Below, piece by piece: positions 1 through 7,536 of a DNA stretch of 11,506 nucleotides (positions within the stretch are counted from its first letter, which is position 1; every line of letters begins with the position of its first letter). The notes below the pieces were generated by a model. That model saw nothing but the letters and a program-made list of their open reading frames with translations, searched no databases and was not told the origin of the DNA. Position numbers and translations under genes: made by a program. Location of the stretch: the NCBI GenBank assembly GCA_027451425.1, contig DAIDJH010000025.1:1-11506 (forward strand), written 5' to 3'. Origin of the DNA: Bdellovibrionales bacterium (GTDB lineage Bacteria; Bdellovibrionota; Bdellovibrionia; Bdellovibrionales; UBA1609).

Positions 1-1240
1 CGATCCAGACGGGATTCGTCAGGTTGGCGGTCGAACGGGCGCCGGGAGCAGTCCACACCCATCCGGATAGGCCCTGGCGGATCATCGCCTGCATGGAGTG
101 GTCGCCGCCGTTCTCGATCCCAACACTAAGCCGCACAAGCGAGTCATCAATTCCGAGTTGTCGCCGCCGTTCTAGCGGAACACTTGCGTGAGTCATTATG
201 GCCGGATGATCCACGAGAGATTCGACGCCGCCCAAGCTTTCTGCAAGTGAAAACACGCGGAGCTGTTCTACAAAGCGTTTGGTTTTAGAAAGATCTCCGT
301 TCACATAAACGGTGATCATGCCGCCAAATCCAGACATTTGACGTCGGGCTAAATCGTGCTGTGGGTGGCTCGCAAGCCCCGGGTAGATCACCTTTTTAAT
401 TTTTGGATGACGGGTCAGGTGTTCGGCAATTTTTTTCGCGCCTTGTTCGTGCGCGCGCATGCGAACGCCCAAAGTTTTTAGGCTGCGCAAACACAGAAAC
501 GAGTCAAAGGGGGAGGCGATGGCGCCCATCGAATTGCTTAAAAACGCGAAGTTTTCGGCAAGTGCCGGGCTTGATGTTACGATTGCGCCGCCGACCACAT
601 CACTGTGCCCGCCAATGTACTTAGTGGTGGAGTGAACGACGATATCGGCGCCAAGCGAAAGCGGTCTTTGAAAGTAAGGGCTCATAAAAGTGTTATCGAC
701 AGTTACCAAAACGCCGGCTTCGCGAGCCCGCTTTGCCACCGCCGCAATGTCTATAATTTTAAGAAGCGGATTGGTGGGGGTCTCGACCCACACCAGCTTT
801 GTATTTGCTTTCTTGTGACGATTGAAGTTTTCGGGGTCAAGAAGGTCCACATAAGTCACTTCAATATTCATTTGAGAAAAGACGCGATCAAACAGGCGAA
901 CTGTACCGCCATAAAGGTCATCGCCGGCTATGACATGATCGCCGGATTTGAGTAAATGTAAAACAGTTGTCGTGGCGGCACATCCAGAAGCCAGGGCAAA
1001 ACCAAATTTGCCTCCTTCAAGATTTGCCAAACAATGCTCGTAAACGCTACGGGTGGGGTTTTTTGTTCGGCTGTATTCATAGCCTTTATGTTGACCGGGA
1101 GATTCTTGCACATAAGTGCTCGTCAAATAAACCGGCGTCATAATAGCGCCTGTTGTTGGGTCGGGCGATTGCCCAGCGTGAATGGCGCGAGTATCAAAAC
1201 CCATTTCGTTAGTAACGCGGCTGTCTTTAGGCGTGGTCAT
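1..1240 (-). CDS. Cystathionine gamma-synthase / gamma-lyase family PLP enzyme (3' end off window, C-terminus aberrant)
   Basis: This is a Cys/Met-metabolism PLP-dependent enzyme of the transsulfuration family, acting in the cytoplasm on cystathionine or homoserine esters. Visible motifs are TRAIHAGQSPDPTTGAI near residues 17-33, YSR at 56-58, the PLP-pyridine Asp in VDNTF (D182), and the PLP Schiff-base lysine in HSTTKYIGGHSD (K207). GGVESLVDHPAIMTHASV follows near residue 335. The frame is open from the ATG at 1240 to the window edge (413 codons). The start is supported by GAGG nine bases upstream. It overlaps the preceding gene by 14 nt, and a second ATG at 1204 is possible. After LVRLSVGIE (ending at residue 376) the protein stops resembling the family and does not terminate where expected (about 395 residues). 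metB versus a gamma-lyase cannot be decided from sequence alone. Confidence 0.9.
   Translation of the reverse strand, partial: MTTPKDSRVTNEMGFDTRAIHAGQSPDPTTGAIMTPVYLTSTYVQESPGQHKGYEYSRTKNPTRSVYEHCLANLEGGKFGFALASGCAATTTVLHLLKSGDHVIAGDDLYGGTVRLFDRVFSQMNIEVTYVDLLDPENFNRHKKANTKLVWVETPTNPLLKIIDIAAVAKRAREAGVLVTVDNTFMSPYFQRPLSLGADIVVHSTTKYIGGHSDVVGGAIVTSSPALAENFAFLSNSMGAIASPFDSFLCLRSLKTLGVRMRAHEQGAKKIAEHLTRHPKIKKVIYPGLASHPQHDLARRQMSGFGGMITVYVNGDLSKTKRFVEQLRVFSLAESLGGVESLVDHPAIMTHASVPLERRRQLGIDDSLVRLSVGIENGGDHSMQAMIRQGLSGWVWTAPGARSTANLTNPVWI
96..173. repeat. Imperfect 19-nt direct repeat at 96-114 and 155-173
   Basis: GAGTG followed by GTCGCCGCCGTTCT (96-114) recurs as GAGTT followed by GTCGCCGCCGTTCT (155-173), 18 of 19 identical, 59 nt apart. 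The two copies are read in different frames of the PLP enzyme, so this is not a protein repeat. The copy at 96-114 lies exactly where the protein stops matching its family and where the sequence becomes about 66% GC (positions 1-100), which makes it a candidate junction. Confidence 0.6.
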
Positions 1241-1421
1241 CCTGTGGTACCTCAATAATGTGTATGCCTTTTAGTACATTATTGAGGAGTTGCATAGGGT
1301 CATCGCAATAGGGAATGTTGAGCTGTTCCATCAGCTTTCGAACCAAATCTTTGTCGTAGGCATCTTTGGTGACCTCGTCGACTAGATGGCTCATGGTTGA
1401 AATTCGATCTTCTTTGGTCAT
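1227..1421 (-). CDS. Small hypothetical protein, 64 residues
   Basis: I do not recognise this protein. It starts MTKEDRISTMSHLVDEVTKD and looks largely helical, soluble and acidic, with one Cys in the motif IPYCDDP and no signal peptide or membrane segment. The ATG at 1421 was chosen because AAGGGAGG lies upstream (1433-1440) with an 11-nt spacer. An in-frame TTG at 1457 would add 12 residues but has no comparable ribosome binding site. The gene follows the kinase gene after 58 nt and overlaps the start of the PLP enzyme gene by 14 nt, so it probably belongs to the same transcript. The context does not assign a function: it sits between a signalling/pilus cluster and an amino-acid metabolism gene. 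Confidence 0.7.
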   Translation of the reverse strand: MTKEDRISTMSHLVDEVTKDAYDKDLVRKLMEQLNIPYCDDPMQLLNNVLKGIHIIEVPQDDHA

Positions 1422-1479
1422 GGGCTCAAAAACCTCCCTTTGAAGAGTTGACTCCAAAAATGTCGAAACGGAAAGAAAA

Positions 1480-2511
1480 TTATTTGTGATTGGGACTAAA
1501 AAATCGATCGGTTAACGTTGCGGTTTTGCCGGGCTGAAAAGTCAATATGCGATCACCTTGGCCAAGTGGTCCCTGCCAATGAACATGCACGGGGCGCGAG
1601 GCCGAAATGGTTGTTTCAATGGGTGAATAGCCAAGCGCGTGACCGTCAACGCTGATTTTCAACCAGTTGACGGTCCGTATGATGAGACGCGCGGGAGCAA
1701 GCACTCGCTTATGAGCGGAATCGCCCCGTGAAAGTATTGAGATAAATATTATGAAAATGCAAATTGTGGCGCGCGGGGCCCGCATAAGTCTTGAAAATTG
1801 AAAAGATTTTTTAATTGTATAGGCGCTCGTGCGCTGTCGATCGGCATCTCGACGGCGCAGCGCGAGCTGGACCTTCTTGGATAAATCTTTTGATTTATTT
1901 TCGTCGTCGATTGGTGGGGTTTGGCGACGCCCAATTTCTAAACGAATGGCATCAAGACTAAAGAGATCCGTTTCAAAACTAGGAGCAGCGCCCATTAAAA
2001 CCGAAGGCGCGGCAAATTTTGGCGTAACAAAATAGTCTTTTTGTCCGTTTGAAATGCCGAAATCCACCAGTTTAACCGTGCCGGATTCGTTCACCATTAT
2101 ATTGTGGAGGTTCAAATCGCCGTGACAAAGGCCGGCCAACGCCAAATCTTGAAGGCCACGGCATGCTTGTGCATAAATATTTTCGATTTCTTCGTTACTG
2201 AGTGGAGCGTAGCGAATGAGTTCGTCTAAATTCACGCCGCGGACATATTCCAACACGAGCGTTGGCGAATTATTAATAATTTCCCACCCATGCAAGAGTA
2301 CGCAGTGTTGCGATTTTACGCGCAAGAGCCGTTCAAGTTCATTTCTCCAAAGCGAGACCAGCTTCTCAGACTTGAGAATTTTGAGGGCGACCTCAAATTT
2401 TACGTTGAGCTCTTCGGACTCTTTGAAAGCACGGTAAACACAGCTATTTAGACCTTCGCCCAGGCATTCGATCATGCGGTAATTGTACGGCTTTGTGGCG
2501 ATAGTCTGCAT
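1480..2511 (-). CDS. Membrane Ser/Thr protein kinase (Hanks type) with C-terminal PEGA domain
   Basis: The protein has 343 residues. The kinase domain covers about 10-235: glycine loop GEGLNSCVY (18-26), ATP-anchoring Lys in VALKIL (K44), helix-C Glu (E58), catalytic loop HGDLNLHN (D132, N137), DFG (150-152), an AAPS motif in place of APE (168-170), TDLFSLDA (181-188), and an Arg-containing final subdomain near 224-230. HGD replaces the usual HRD, so the arginine that contacts the activation loop is missing. One membrane helix lies near 248-261. A PEGA-like beta domain follows (about 281-338, with LKISVDGHALGYSPIETT and HWQGPLGQG). The predicted topology is a cytoplasmic kinase with a periplasmic PEGA sensor. 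The ATG at 2511 directly follows the TGA of the upstream gene, suggesting translational coupling. Its linkage to tadBC suggests, but does not show, a role in pilus control. Confidence 0.9.
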   Translation of the reverse strand: MQTIATKPYNYRMIECLGEGLNSCVYRAFKESEELNVKFEVALKILKSEKLVSLWRNELERLLRVKSQHCVLLHGWEIINNSPTLVLEYVRGVNLDELIRYAPLSNEEIENIYAQACRGLQDLALAGLCHGDLNLHNIMVNESGTVKLVDFGISNGQKDYFVTPKFAAPSVLMGAAPSFETDLFSLDAIRLEIGRRQTPPIDDENKSKDLSKKVQLALRRRDADRQRTSAYTIKKSFQFSRLMRAPRATICIFIIFISILSRGDSAHKRVLAPARLIIRTVNWLKISVDGHALGYSPIETTISASRPVHVHWQGPLGQGDRILTFQPGKTATLTDRFFSPNHK

Positions 2512-2946
2512 TCACCACGGATATTTTTCAAAATCCATGCCAGCCTTGTATCGGTTGATCCGAATTTTTTCGCGCGCAATATCCAGGCAATGCTTTGGCA
2601 AGTGATTTGGCAGTTGAATATCTATGTCGCGAGTTTGAGCGGCAATTCGTGCACATTTATCATCCAGACTATGATTGAAATAGCTCCGCTGGGGTATATG
2701 ACCGGTGGAGCGGATTATCCGAGCATCATAACAACTGTAGGGGAGCTTGGCGCTTTTAACTTGCAGCTTGCAAGCCGCATCCTCTGTTGCGAGCTCATCT
2801 AAAATTGCGAGGTGGCGATGTAGCTCGTCTGCCGTTTGTGCCGATACCATCGCCGCAATTTCAAGCGAATCAATCGATTCGCCGTATGAGCGGTGACAGG
2901 TCACGCCGGTAATAATTAGCCCTACGAGTAGAATAATTTTTTTCAT
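2512..2946 (-). CDS. Exported Cys-containing protein of unknown function, 144 residues
   Basis: I do not recognise the family. The N-terminus is a clear export signal: MKK, a hydrophobic core (about residues 4-16), then a plausible signal-peptidase site after SYG near residue 22. Cys17 sits near the end of the core, but the preceding GVT is a poor lipobox, so lipoprotein sorting is uncertain. The mature part has four Cys (59, 72, 98, 120), enough for two disulfides in the periplasm. It also has a helical segment around 24-56 and ends DFEKYPW. It overlaps tadC by 4 nt (ATGA) and touches the kinase gene start, so it is almost certainly co-transcribed with both. It may be a periplasmic partner of the pilus machinery or of the kinase PEGA domain, which is inference from position only. 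Confidence 0.85.
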   Translation of the reverse strand: MKKIILLVGLIITGVTCHRSYGESIDSLEIAAMVSAQTADELHRHLAILDELATEDAACKLQVKSAKLPYSCYDARIIRSTGHIPQRSYFNHSLDDKCARIAAQTRDIDIQLPNHLPKHCLDIAREKIRINRYKAGMDFEKYPW

Positions 2947-3377
2947 CCGTTTAGTCCTTTGAGAAGTTCGCCGACAATTGGCCCAAGCAGCAAAAGTAAA
3001 AATGCGGGGAATTGTATAAGCATAAGGGGAATCATCGTTCGCATCGGCAGTCCCCCGACAAATTTTTCGATATCCGCATGACAGGCCTTGAGGAGCTCGG
3101 CCTCAAGCTCTTTGAGTGGGCTGAGAATAGGCTCGCCTTTGAGGCCGGCCTCAACCAATTCAAGAAATGCTTTGCGGTAAATGCGTTCGTTTGTGCTCGC
3201 GGGGAGTTGCGGCTGTTCTCCGCGCTCGAATGCCGTCAATATTATAGCGAGATCGCTCGACATTTCGTTTTTCCCTCGCCCATGGAAGGTTTTTATAGTT
3301 CGCATAACAGACTGACCCCCTTCAAGGCCGAGTCTCAGGCGCACGCACAAATCGAGCGGCGGGGCTAGACACTCCAT
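2943..3377 (-). CDS. tadC: TadC-like type II secretion system F-domain protein, short form
   Basis: This is an inner-membrane platform protein of a Tad (Flp) pilus or related secretion system. The 144-residue product holds a T2SSF helical domain (about residues 10-115, with RLRLGLEGGQSV and EAGLKGEPILSPLKELEAEL) and a final hydrophobic helix (about 113-138, IPLMLIQFPAFLLLLLGPIV), typical of TadC C-termini. Usual TadC proteins are near 300 residues with membrane helices before the F domain. Those are absent here. The ATG at 3377 is chosen because AAGGGAG lies 9 nt upstream and because it overlaps the tadB end by 13 nt. The frame is open further upstream, but only as antisense sequence inside tadB. 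It overlaps the next gene by ATGA. Confidence 0.8.
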   Translation of the reverse strand: MECLAPPLDLCVRLRLGLEGGQSVMRTIKTFHGRGKNEMSSDLAIILTAFERGEQPQLPASTNERIYRKAFLELVEAGLKGEPILSPLKELEAELLKACHADIEKFVGGLPMRTMIPLMLIQFPAFLLLLLGPIVGELLKGLNG

Positions 3378-4120
3378 TTTATTTTTCTCCCTTGCCGCAA
3401 AGTTGCAAATACTCCCAGGGTAAATAAAAGAATCGACAGCATAATCATTCGTTCGTGCTCGGCGTAACCAAAACGCCAAATCACAAATGTAACAAGCGCC
3501 AAATACAGCGCTGTCAGTACGTAAGCCTGGGCGCGAAGTTGTTGAAGCGCTTGACCCGTTTTGCGACGAAATTCTTCGTGAATTTCGAGACCTTGGCGAA
3601 AATTCACGAGCCGTTGAACGGTGAGATGAGGTTCGGCTTCGCAAAGGCACAATGTTTCGTAGAGATCGCGCAGAAGAGGATCTATTGAAGAGGGCAATCT
3701 CGATCCTTTTACTTCTGTCACGAGACGATCGTGGAGTTGCCGCAACCGAGTTCCGATGTAGAAGTCGGCGCGCTCGCTCGTTAATAAAAGCGCGCGGCGA
3801 ATGCTAATGCCGAGTCGAACATGTAAAATAAGAGAGCTGAGAATCCAGATTCGTTGAGACAAAAAGTGACCCCGTCGTCGACGTCTGATTGCAAAAGGCA
3901 AAATGCTTGCGCAGACAATTGGTATGGACCAACAGACAGTGAATGCGAGCAGTGAAATTGCGGGTACGAGCATGAGAAGGGTCTCGGCGAGAGCAAAAGC
4001 AGCGACAATTTTTGTCATCGCGGCGGGAGAAGTGAGCGAATTATTCCGAATTTGTCGTAAAATTCGGACCAAAATAAAAGTTCCGAGCAACATTTCGGCA
4101 AAAATCATCGCATGTCGCAT
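3365..4120 (-). CDS. tadB: TadB-like type II secretion system F-domain inner-membrane protein
   Basis: The product has 251 residues and is the probable partner of TadC in the inner-membrane platform that the TadA ATPase drives in pilus assembly. Hydrophobic segments lie near 4-21, 37-56 and 58-78. An Arg-rich cytoplasmic turn (IRRRRRGHF, about 78-86) follows, then a T2SSF-type helical domain (about 92-195, including LILHVRLGISIRRAL). Two C-terminal membrane helices lie near 199-216 and 225-241. This is the TadB layout, although the protein is shorter than the usual 300-plus. The ATG at 4120 is preceded by GGAG with a 5-nt spacer, and an in-frame TGA lies about 40 nt upstream, so no longer form exists. 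It is the first gene of the leftward operon. tadA, the pilin, secretin and prepilin peptidase are not in the window. Confidence 0.8.
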   Translation of the reverse strand: MRHAMIFAEMLLGTFILVRILRQIRNNSLTSPAAMTKIVAAFALAETLLMLVPAISLLAFTVCWSIPIVCASILPFAIRRRRRGHFLSQRIWILSSLILHVRLGISIRRALLLTSERADFYIGTRLRQLHDRLVTEVKGSRLPSSIDPLLRDLYETLCLCEAEPHLTVQRLVNFRQGLEIHEEFRRKTGQALQQLRAQAYVLTALYLALVTFVIWRFGYAEHERMIMLSILLFTLGVFATLRQGRKIKWSV

Positions 4121-4167
4121 CTTAACTCCATTGATCTTGTGAGCGCGCTCGCCGTTTGATCACGTGA
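4121..4167. promoter_or_regulatory. Upstream region of tadB with two short palindromes
   Basis: Between tadB and the divergent small gene there is a perfect 10-bp palindrome GAGCGCGCTC (4141-4150), about 20 nt upstream of the tadB start. An 8-bp palindrome TCACGTGA (4160-4167) lies about 40 nt upstream. Either could be an operator or chance. I found no convincing -35/-10 pair for the leftward operon here, so its promoter is unassigned. Confidence 0.25.
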
Positions 4168-4207
4168 AAGATAAGTTTGCAAAATCCATGCGCGACAAAA
4201 AAAAGAT

Positions 4208-4237
4208 TTGACGAAAAAAAATTTGCGTATCTATATT
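4208..4237 (+). promoter_or_regulatory. Sigma70-like promoter of the 26-residue gene
   Basis: TTGACG (4208-4213) and TATATT (4232-4237) are separated by 18 nt, with five of six consensus bases in each hexamer. The start site would be near 4244, about 20 nt before the ATG. Transcription would end at the terminator near 4403, giving an RNA of about 160 nt. Confidence 0.6.
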
Positions 4238-4263
4238 TAAGTTAAGAAAGTGAGGGGTTTCAC

Positions 4264-4344
4264 ATGGCAAGAAAAAAGAAAAAAGCCACGAAGAAAAAAG
4301 CGACGAAAAAAACAACTCGTAAAACGACGCGTAAAAAGAAGTAG
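4264..4344 (+). CDS. 26-residue lysine-rich polycationic protein (histone-tail-like)
   Basis: After its initiator Met the product contains only Lys (13), Arg (3), Thr (6) and Ala (3), a net charge near +16 in 26 residues. KKKAT units precede TTRK repeats, and the order reads MARKKKKATKKKATKKTTRK. It resembles the Lys/Ala/Thr-rich tails of bacterial H1-like DNA-binding proteins, without any folded domain. Binding to DNA, RNA or acidic proteins is therefore likely on charge grounds but not shown. The gene has GAGGGG (4252-4257) with a 6-nt spacer to the ATG, its own promoter and its own terminator, so it is probably expressed on its own. It lacks the Gly/Pro/Tyr residues of the equally small ribosomal protein Thx. 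An alternative is a non-coding RNA with a chance frame, but the Shine-Dalgarno and clean composition argue against it. Confidence 0.7.
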   Translation: MARKKKKATKKKATKKTTRKTTRKKK

Positions 4345-4373
4345 CGATTTGTTTTCCGAATCGTAACTCAACG

Positions 4374-4403
4374 ACCCCCTCGGCTTTTGCCTGGGGGTTT
4401 TTT
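4374..4403 (+). terminator. Rho-independent terminator of the 26-residue gene
   Basis: ACCCCC (4374-4379) pairs with GGGGGT (4393-4398). An inner GGC-TTTT-GCC helix lies at 4382-4391, and a run of six T (4398-4403) follows. It sits 30 nt after the stop codon and isolates the small gene from the mdh operon. Confidence 0.85.
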
Positions 4404-4414
4404 GTTTCTAAAGA

Positions 4415-4437
4415 CGCGGTCTTAAAATTTGACCGCG
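4415..4437. repeat. 7-bp perfect inverted repeat upstream of mdh promoter
   Basis: CGCGGTC (4415-4421) and GACCGCG (4431-4437) flank a 9-nt AT-only spacer. The repeat lies just upstream of the predicted -35 of the mdh promoter and after the terminator T-run. A dimeric regulator site is plausible. As an RNA hairpin it would lie outside both predicted transcripts. Confidence 0.4.
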
Positions 4438-4451
4438 CAACGCGCTCATGG

Positions 4452-4479
4452 TTGCCGCCGCCACCGAAACAGTTAGAAT
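4452..4479 (+). promoter_or_regulatory. Predicted promoter of the mdh-sucC-sucD operon
   Basis: TTGCCG (4452-4457) and TAGAAT (4474-4479) are 16 nt apart. The -10 matches five of six consensus bases, the -35 four of six. The start site would be near 4486, leaving a leader of about 29 nt before mdh. Confidence 0.45.
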
Positions 4480-4481
4480 GA

Positions 4482-5459
<978 letters not shown>

Positions 5460-5468
5460 GGAGTAGGC

Positions 5469-6638
5469 GTGAACATTCACGAATATCAGGCCAAAGAAGT
5501 TTTACGGAAGTATGGCGTACCGACTCTCAAGAGCGCGGTAATTGATAATGCCGACCAGGCGACAAACGTCGCTCAGAAGCTCGGCGGTTCTGTTTGGGTC
5601 GTAAAAGCGCAAATTCACGCCGGTGGACGGGGCAAAGGCGGCGGCGTTAAGCTAGCCAAAACAATCGACGAAGTCCGCGAGCATGCCAAGAAAATAATTG
5701 GCATGAATTTGGTTACCCACCAAACGGGATCAGAGGGCAAAAAGGTTCTGAAGGCACTTGTTGAGCAAGGCTGCAATATTCAAAAAGAATATTACGTCGC
5801 CGCACTCGTCGACCGGCACTACGGCCGCGTGACGATGATGGCAAGCTCCGAGGGCGGAATGGAAATTGAGGAGGTTGCTGAAAAGACTCCAGAAAAAATT
5901 CATCGCGTAGTTGTCGATCCGGCGGCTGGTCTCCAGCCGTTCCAAGCCCGACAGCTTGCGTTTAAAATTGGCATCCCGGCGACAGCGGTGAACAAAGCCG
6001 TCAAAGCATTTGTCGGCCTATATCAAGCATTCGTCTCATCGGATTGCAGTTTGGCCGAGATCAACCCGCTCGTATTGACGAAAGAGGGCGACATTGTTGC
6101 GCTCGATGCAAAAATGAATCTCGATGACAACGCGCTATTCCGTCATCCCGATTTGCAAGAGTATCGGGATCTCTCCGAAGAAAACCCAACGGAGACCGAG
6201 GCAAAAAAACATGAACTATCCTATATTAAGTTGGATGGTCATATCGGTTGCATGGTGAACGGAGCCGGTCTTGCCATGGCGACAATGGATATCATCAAAC
6301 TTCACGGCGAAACTCCCGCTAACTTTTTGGACGTTGGCGGCGGAGCGGATAAGGCGCGTGTGACGGCGGCCTTTAAAATTATTCTAAAAGACCCGAACGT
6401 GAAGGGGATTTTGGTTAATATTTTTGGTGGGATTATGAAGTGCGATGTCATAGCCGAAGGGATCATCGCCGCGACCAAAGAAATTGGACTTAAACATCCT
6501 CTTGTTGTGCGACTGCAAGGCACGAATGTGGAGCTGGGTAAAAAGATATTGAAAGAAAGCGGGCTCAATATCACTCCGGCTGATGATTTAACCGATGCCG
6601 CAAAAAAAATTGTCGCCGCTGTTCGAGCTGTGAGGTAA
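5469..6638 (+). CDS. sucC: Succinyl-CoA synthetase (ADP-forming) beta subunit
   Basis: This is the nucleotide- and succinate-binding subunit of the TCA-cycle enzyme that makes ATP (or GTP) from succinyl-CoA. At 389 residues it is essentially the E. coli length. The N-terminus [18 protein letters not shown] and the ATP-grasp region [16 protein letters not shown] (45-59) are typical. Metal ligands lie in AEINPLV (Asn199) and [10 protein letters not shown] (Asp213). The CoA-ligase domain carries [14 protein letters not shown] (261-274), [16 protein letters not shown] (317-322) and RLQGTNVE (348-355). The start is a GTG at 5469 with AAGGAG (5458-5463) five bases upstream, and the Shine-Dalgarno overlaps the mdh stop. 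sucD begins two bases after its stop. Confidence 0.98.
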   Translation: MNIHEYQAKEVLRKYGVPTLKSAVIDNADQATNVAQKLGGSVWVVKAQIHAGGRGKGGGVKLAKTIDEVREHAKKIIGMNLVTHQTGSEGKKVLKALVEQGCNIQKEYYVAALVDRHYGRVTMMASSEGGMEIEEVAEKTPEKIHRVVVDPAAGLQPFQARQLAFKIGIPATAVNKAVKAFVGLYQAFVSSDCSLAEINPLVLTKEGDIVALDAKMNLDDNALFRHPDLQEYRDLSEENPTETEAKKHELSYIKLDGHIGCMVNGAGLAMATMDIIKLHGETPANFLDVGGGADKARVTAAFKIILKDPNVKGILVNIFGGIMKCDVIAEGIIAATKEIGLKHPLVVRLQGTNVELGKKILKESGLNITPADDLTDAAKKIVAAVRAVR

Positions 6639-6640
6639 CG

Positions 6641-7513
6641 ATGTCGATTTTAGTAAATAAAAACACAAAAGTACTTTGCCAAGGCTTCACCGGTCAGAAC
6701 GGAACTTTTCATTCAGAGCAAGCCATCAAGTACGGTACAAAAATGGTCGGTGGCGTGACGCCGGGCAAAGGTGGACAAACGCACCTGGGGCTACCGGTGT
6801 TTAACACAGTTGAAGAGTGCGTAAGCGCTACGGGGGCGACCGCTTCGGTAATATATGTGCCGCCGCCATTTGCGGCAGATTCTATAATGGAGGCCGTCGA
6901 TGCGGGTATCGAACTCATCGTTTGCATCACTGAAGGGATTCCCGTCCTTGATATGGTGCAAGTGAAGCGCTACATGCAAGGGACAAAGTCGCGGCTTATT
7001 GGCCCGAACTGCCCGGGCGTGATTACGCCCGGTGAGTGCAAAATCGGCATTATGCCAGGCCACATCCACAAGCCGGGGCGAATCGGTGTTATCTCGCGTT
7101 CGGGTACGCTGACATACGAGGCGGTTTGGCAGCTCTCAAATCTGGGTCTTGGTCAGTCCACTTGTGTGGGAATCGGCGGTGATCCCGTGAACGGAACAAA
7201 TTTTATTGATGTACTCGAAATGTTCAACCATGATTCCGGGACCGATGCCGTCATCATGATCGGTGAAATTGGGGGCACGGCTGAAGAAGAAGCGGCTGAC
7301 TACATCAAGCGTGAATTTAAAAAACCGGTCGCGGCATTTATTGCGGGCACAACAGCTCCCCCGGGTAAAAGAATGGGACACGCGGGGGCCATCATCAGTG
7401 GCGGTAAGGGCACGGCTGCCGCCAAATTTGCGGCGCTAGAGTCGGCAGGCTGTCGGATTGCCAAAAGCCCGGCTTCACTTGGCGTCACCTTAAAAGAAGC
7501 GCTAGCCGTGTAG
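6641..7513 (+). CDS. sucD: Succinyl-CoA synthetase alpha subunit
   Basis: This subunit binds CoA and carries the phosphohistidine intermediate, and pairs with the SucC product. At 290 residues it is normal length. It shows the CoA-binding Rossmann start [19 protein letters not shown], then GGVTPGKGG (37-45) and [40 protein letters not shown] and [10 protein letters not shown] follow. The active-site histidine lies in [16 protein letters not shown] (His247). The ATG at 6641 has GAGG five bases upstream and lies two bases after the sucC stop. Only 23 nt separate its stop from the next reading frame, and no terminator is visible there, so transcription probably continues into the isomerase fragment and glucokinase. 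Confidence 0.98.
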   Translation: MSILVNKNTKVLCQGFTGQNGTFHSEQAIKYGTKMVGGVTPGKGGQTHLGLPVFNTVEECVSATGATASVIYVPPPFAADSIMEAVDAGIELIVCITEGIPVLDMVQVKRYMQGTKSRLIGPNCPGVITPGECKIGIMPGHIHKPGRIGVISRSGTLTYEAVWQLSNLGLGQSTCVGIGGDPVNGTNFIDVLEMFNHDSGTDAVIMIGEIGGTAEEEAADYIKREFKKPVAAFIAGTTAPPGKRMGHAGAIISGGKGTAAAKFAALESAGCRIAKSPASLGVTLKEALAV

Positions 7514-7536
7514 ACCAGCAAACTAGTTATTTTTTC

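Noticed and set aside
403..1258. Plus-strand open frames opposite the PLP enzyme
   Set aside because: The minus strand carries a continuous, clearly conserved enzyme across this whole stretch.
1422..1457. TTG start adding 12 residues to the 64-residue protein
   Set aside because: The AAGGGAGG site lies inside this extension and fits the ATG at 1421 much better.
3378..3650. N-terminal extension of tadC up to 3650
   Set aside because: It is out-of-frame sequence of tadB on the same strand, rich in Arg/Ser without family likeness. A good ribosome site supports the start at 3377.
4264..4344. Ribosomal protein Thx as identity of the 26-residue protein
   Set aside because: Thx has a similar size, but contains Gly, Asp, Tyr and Pro in a fixed pattern. 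None of these residues occurs here.
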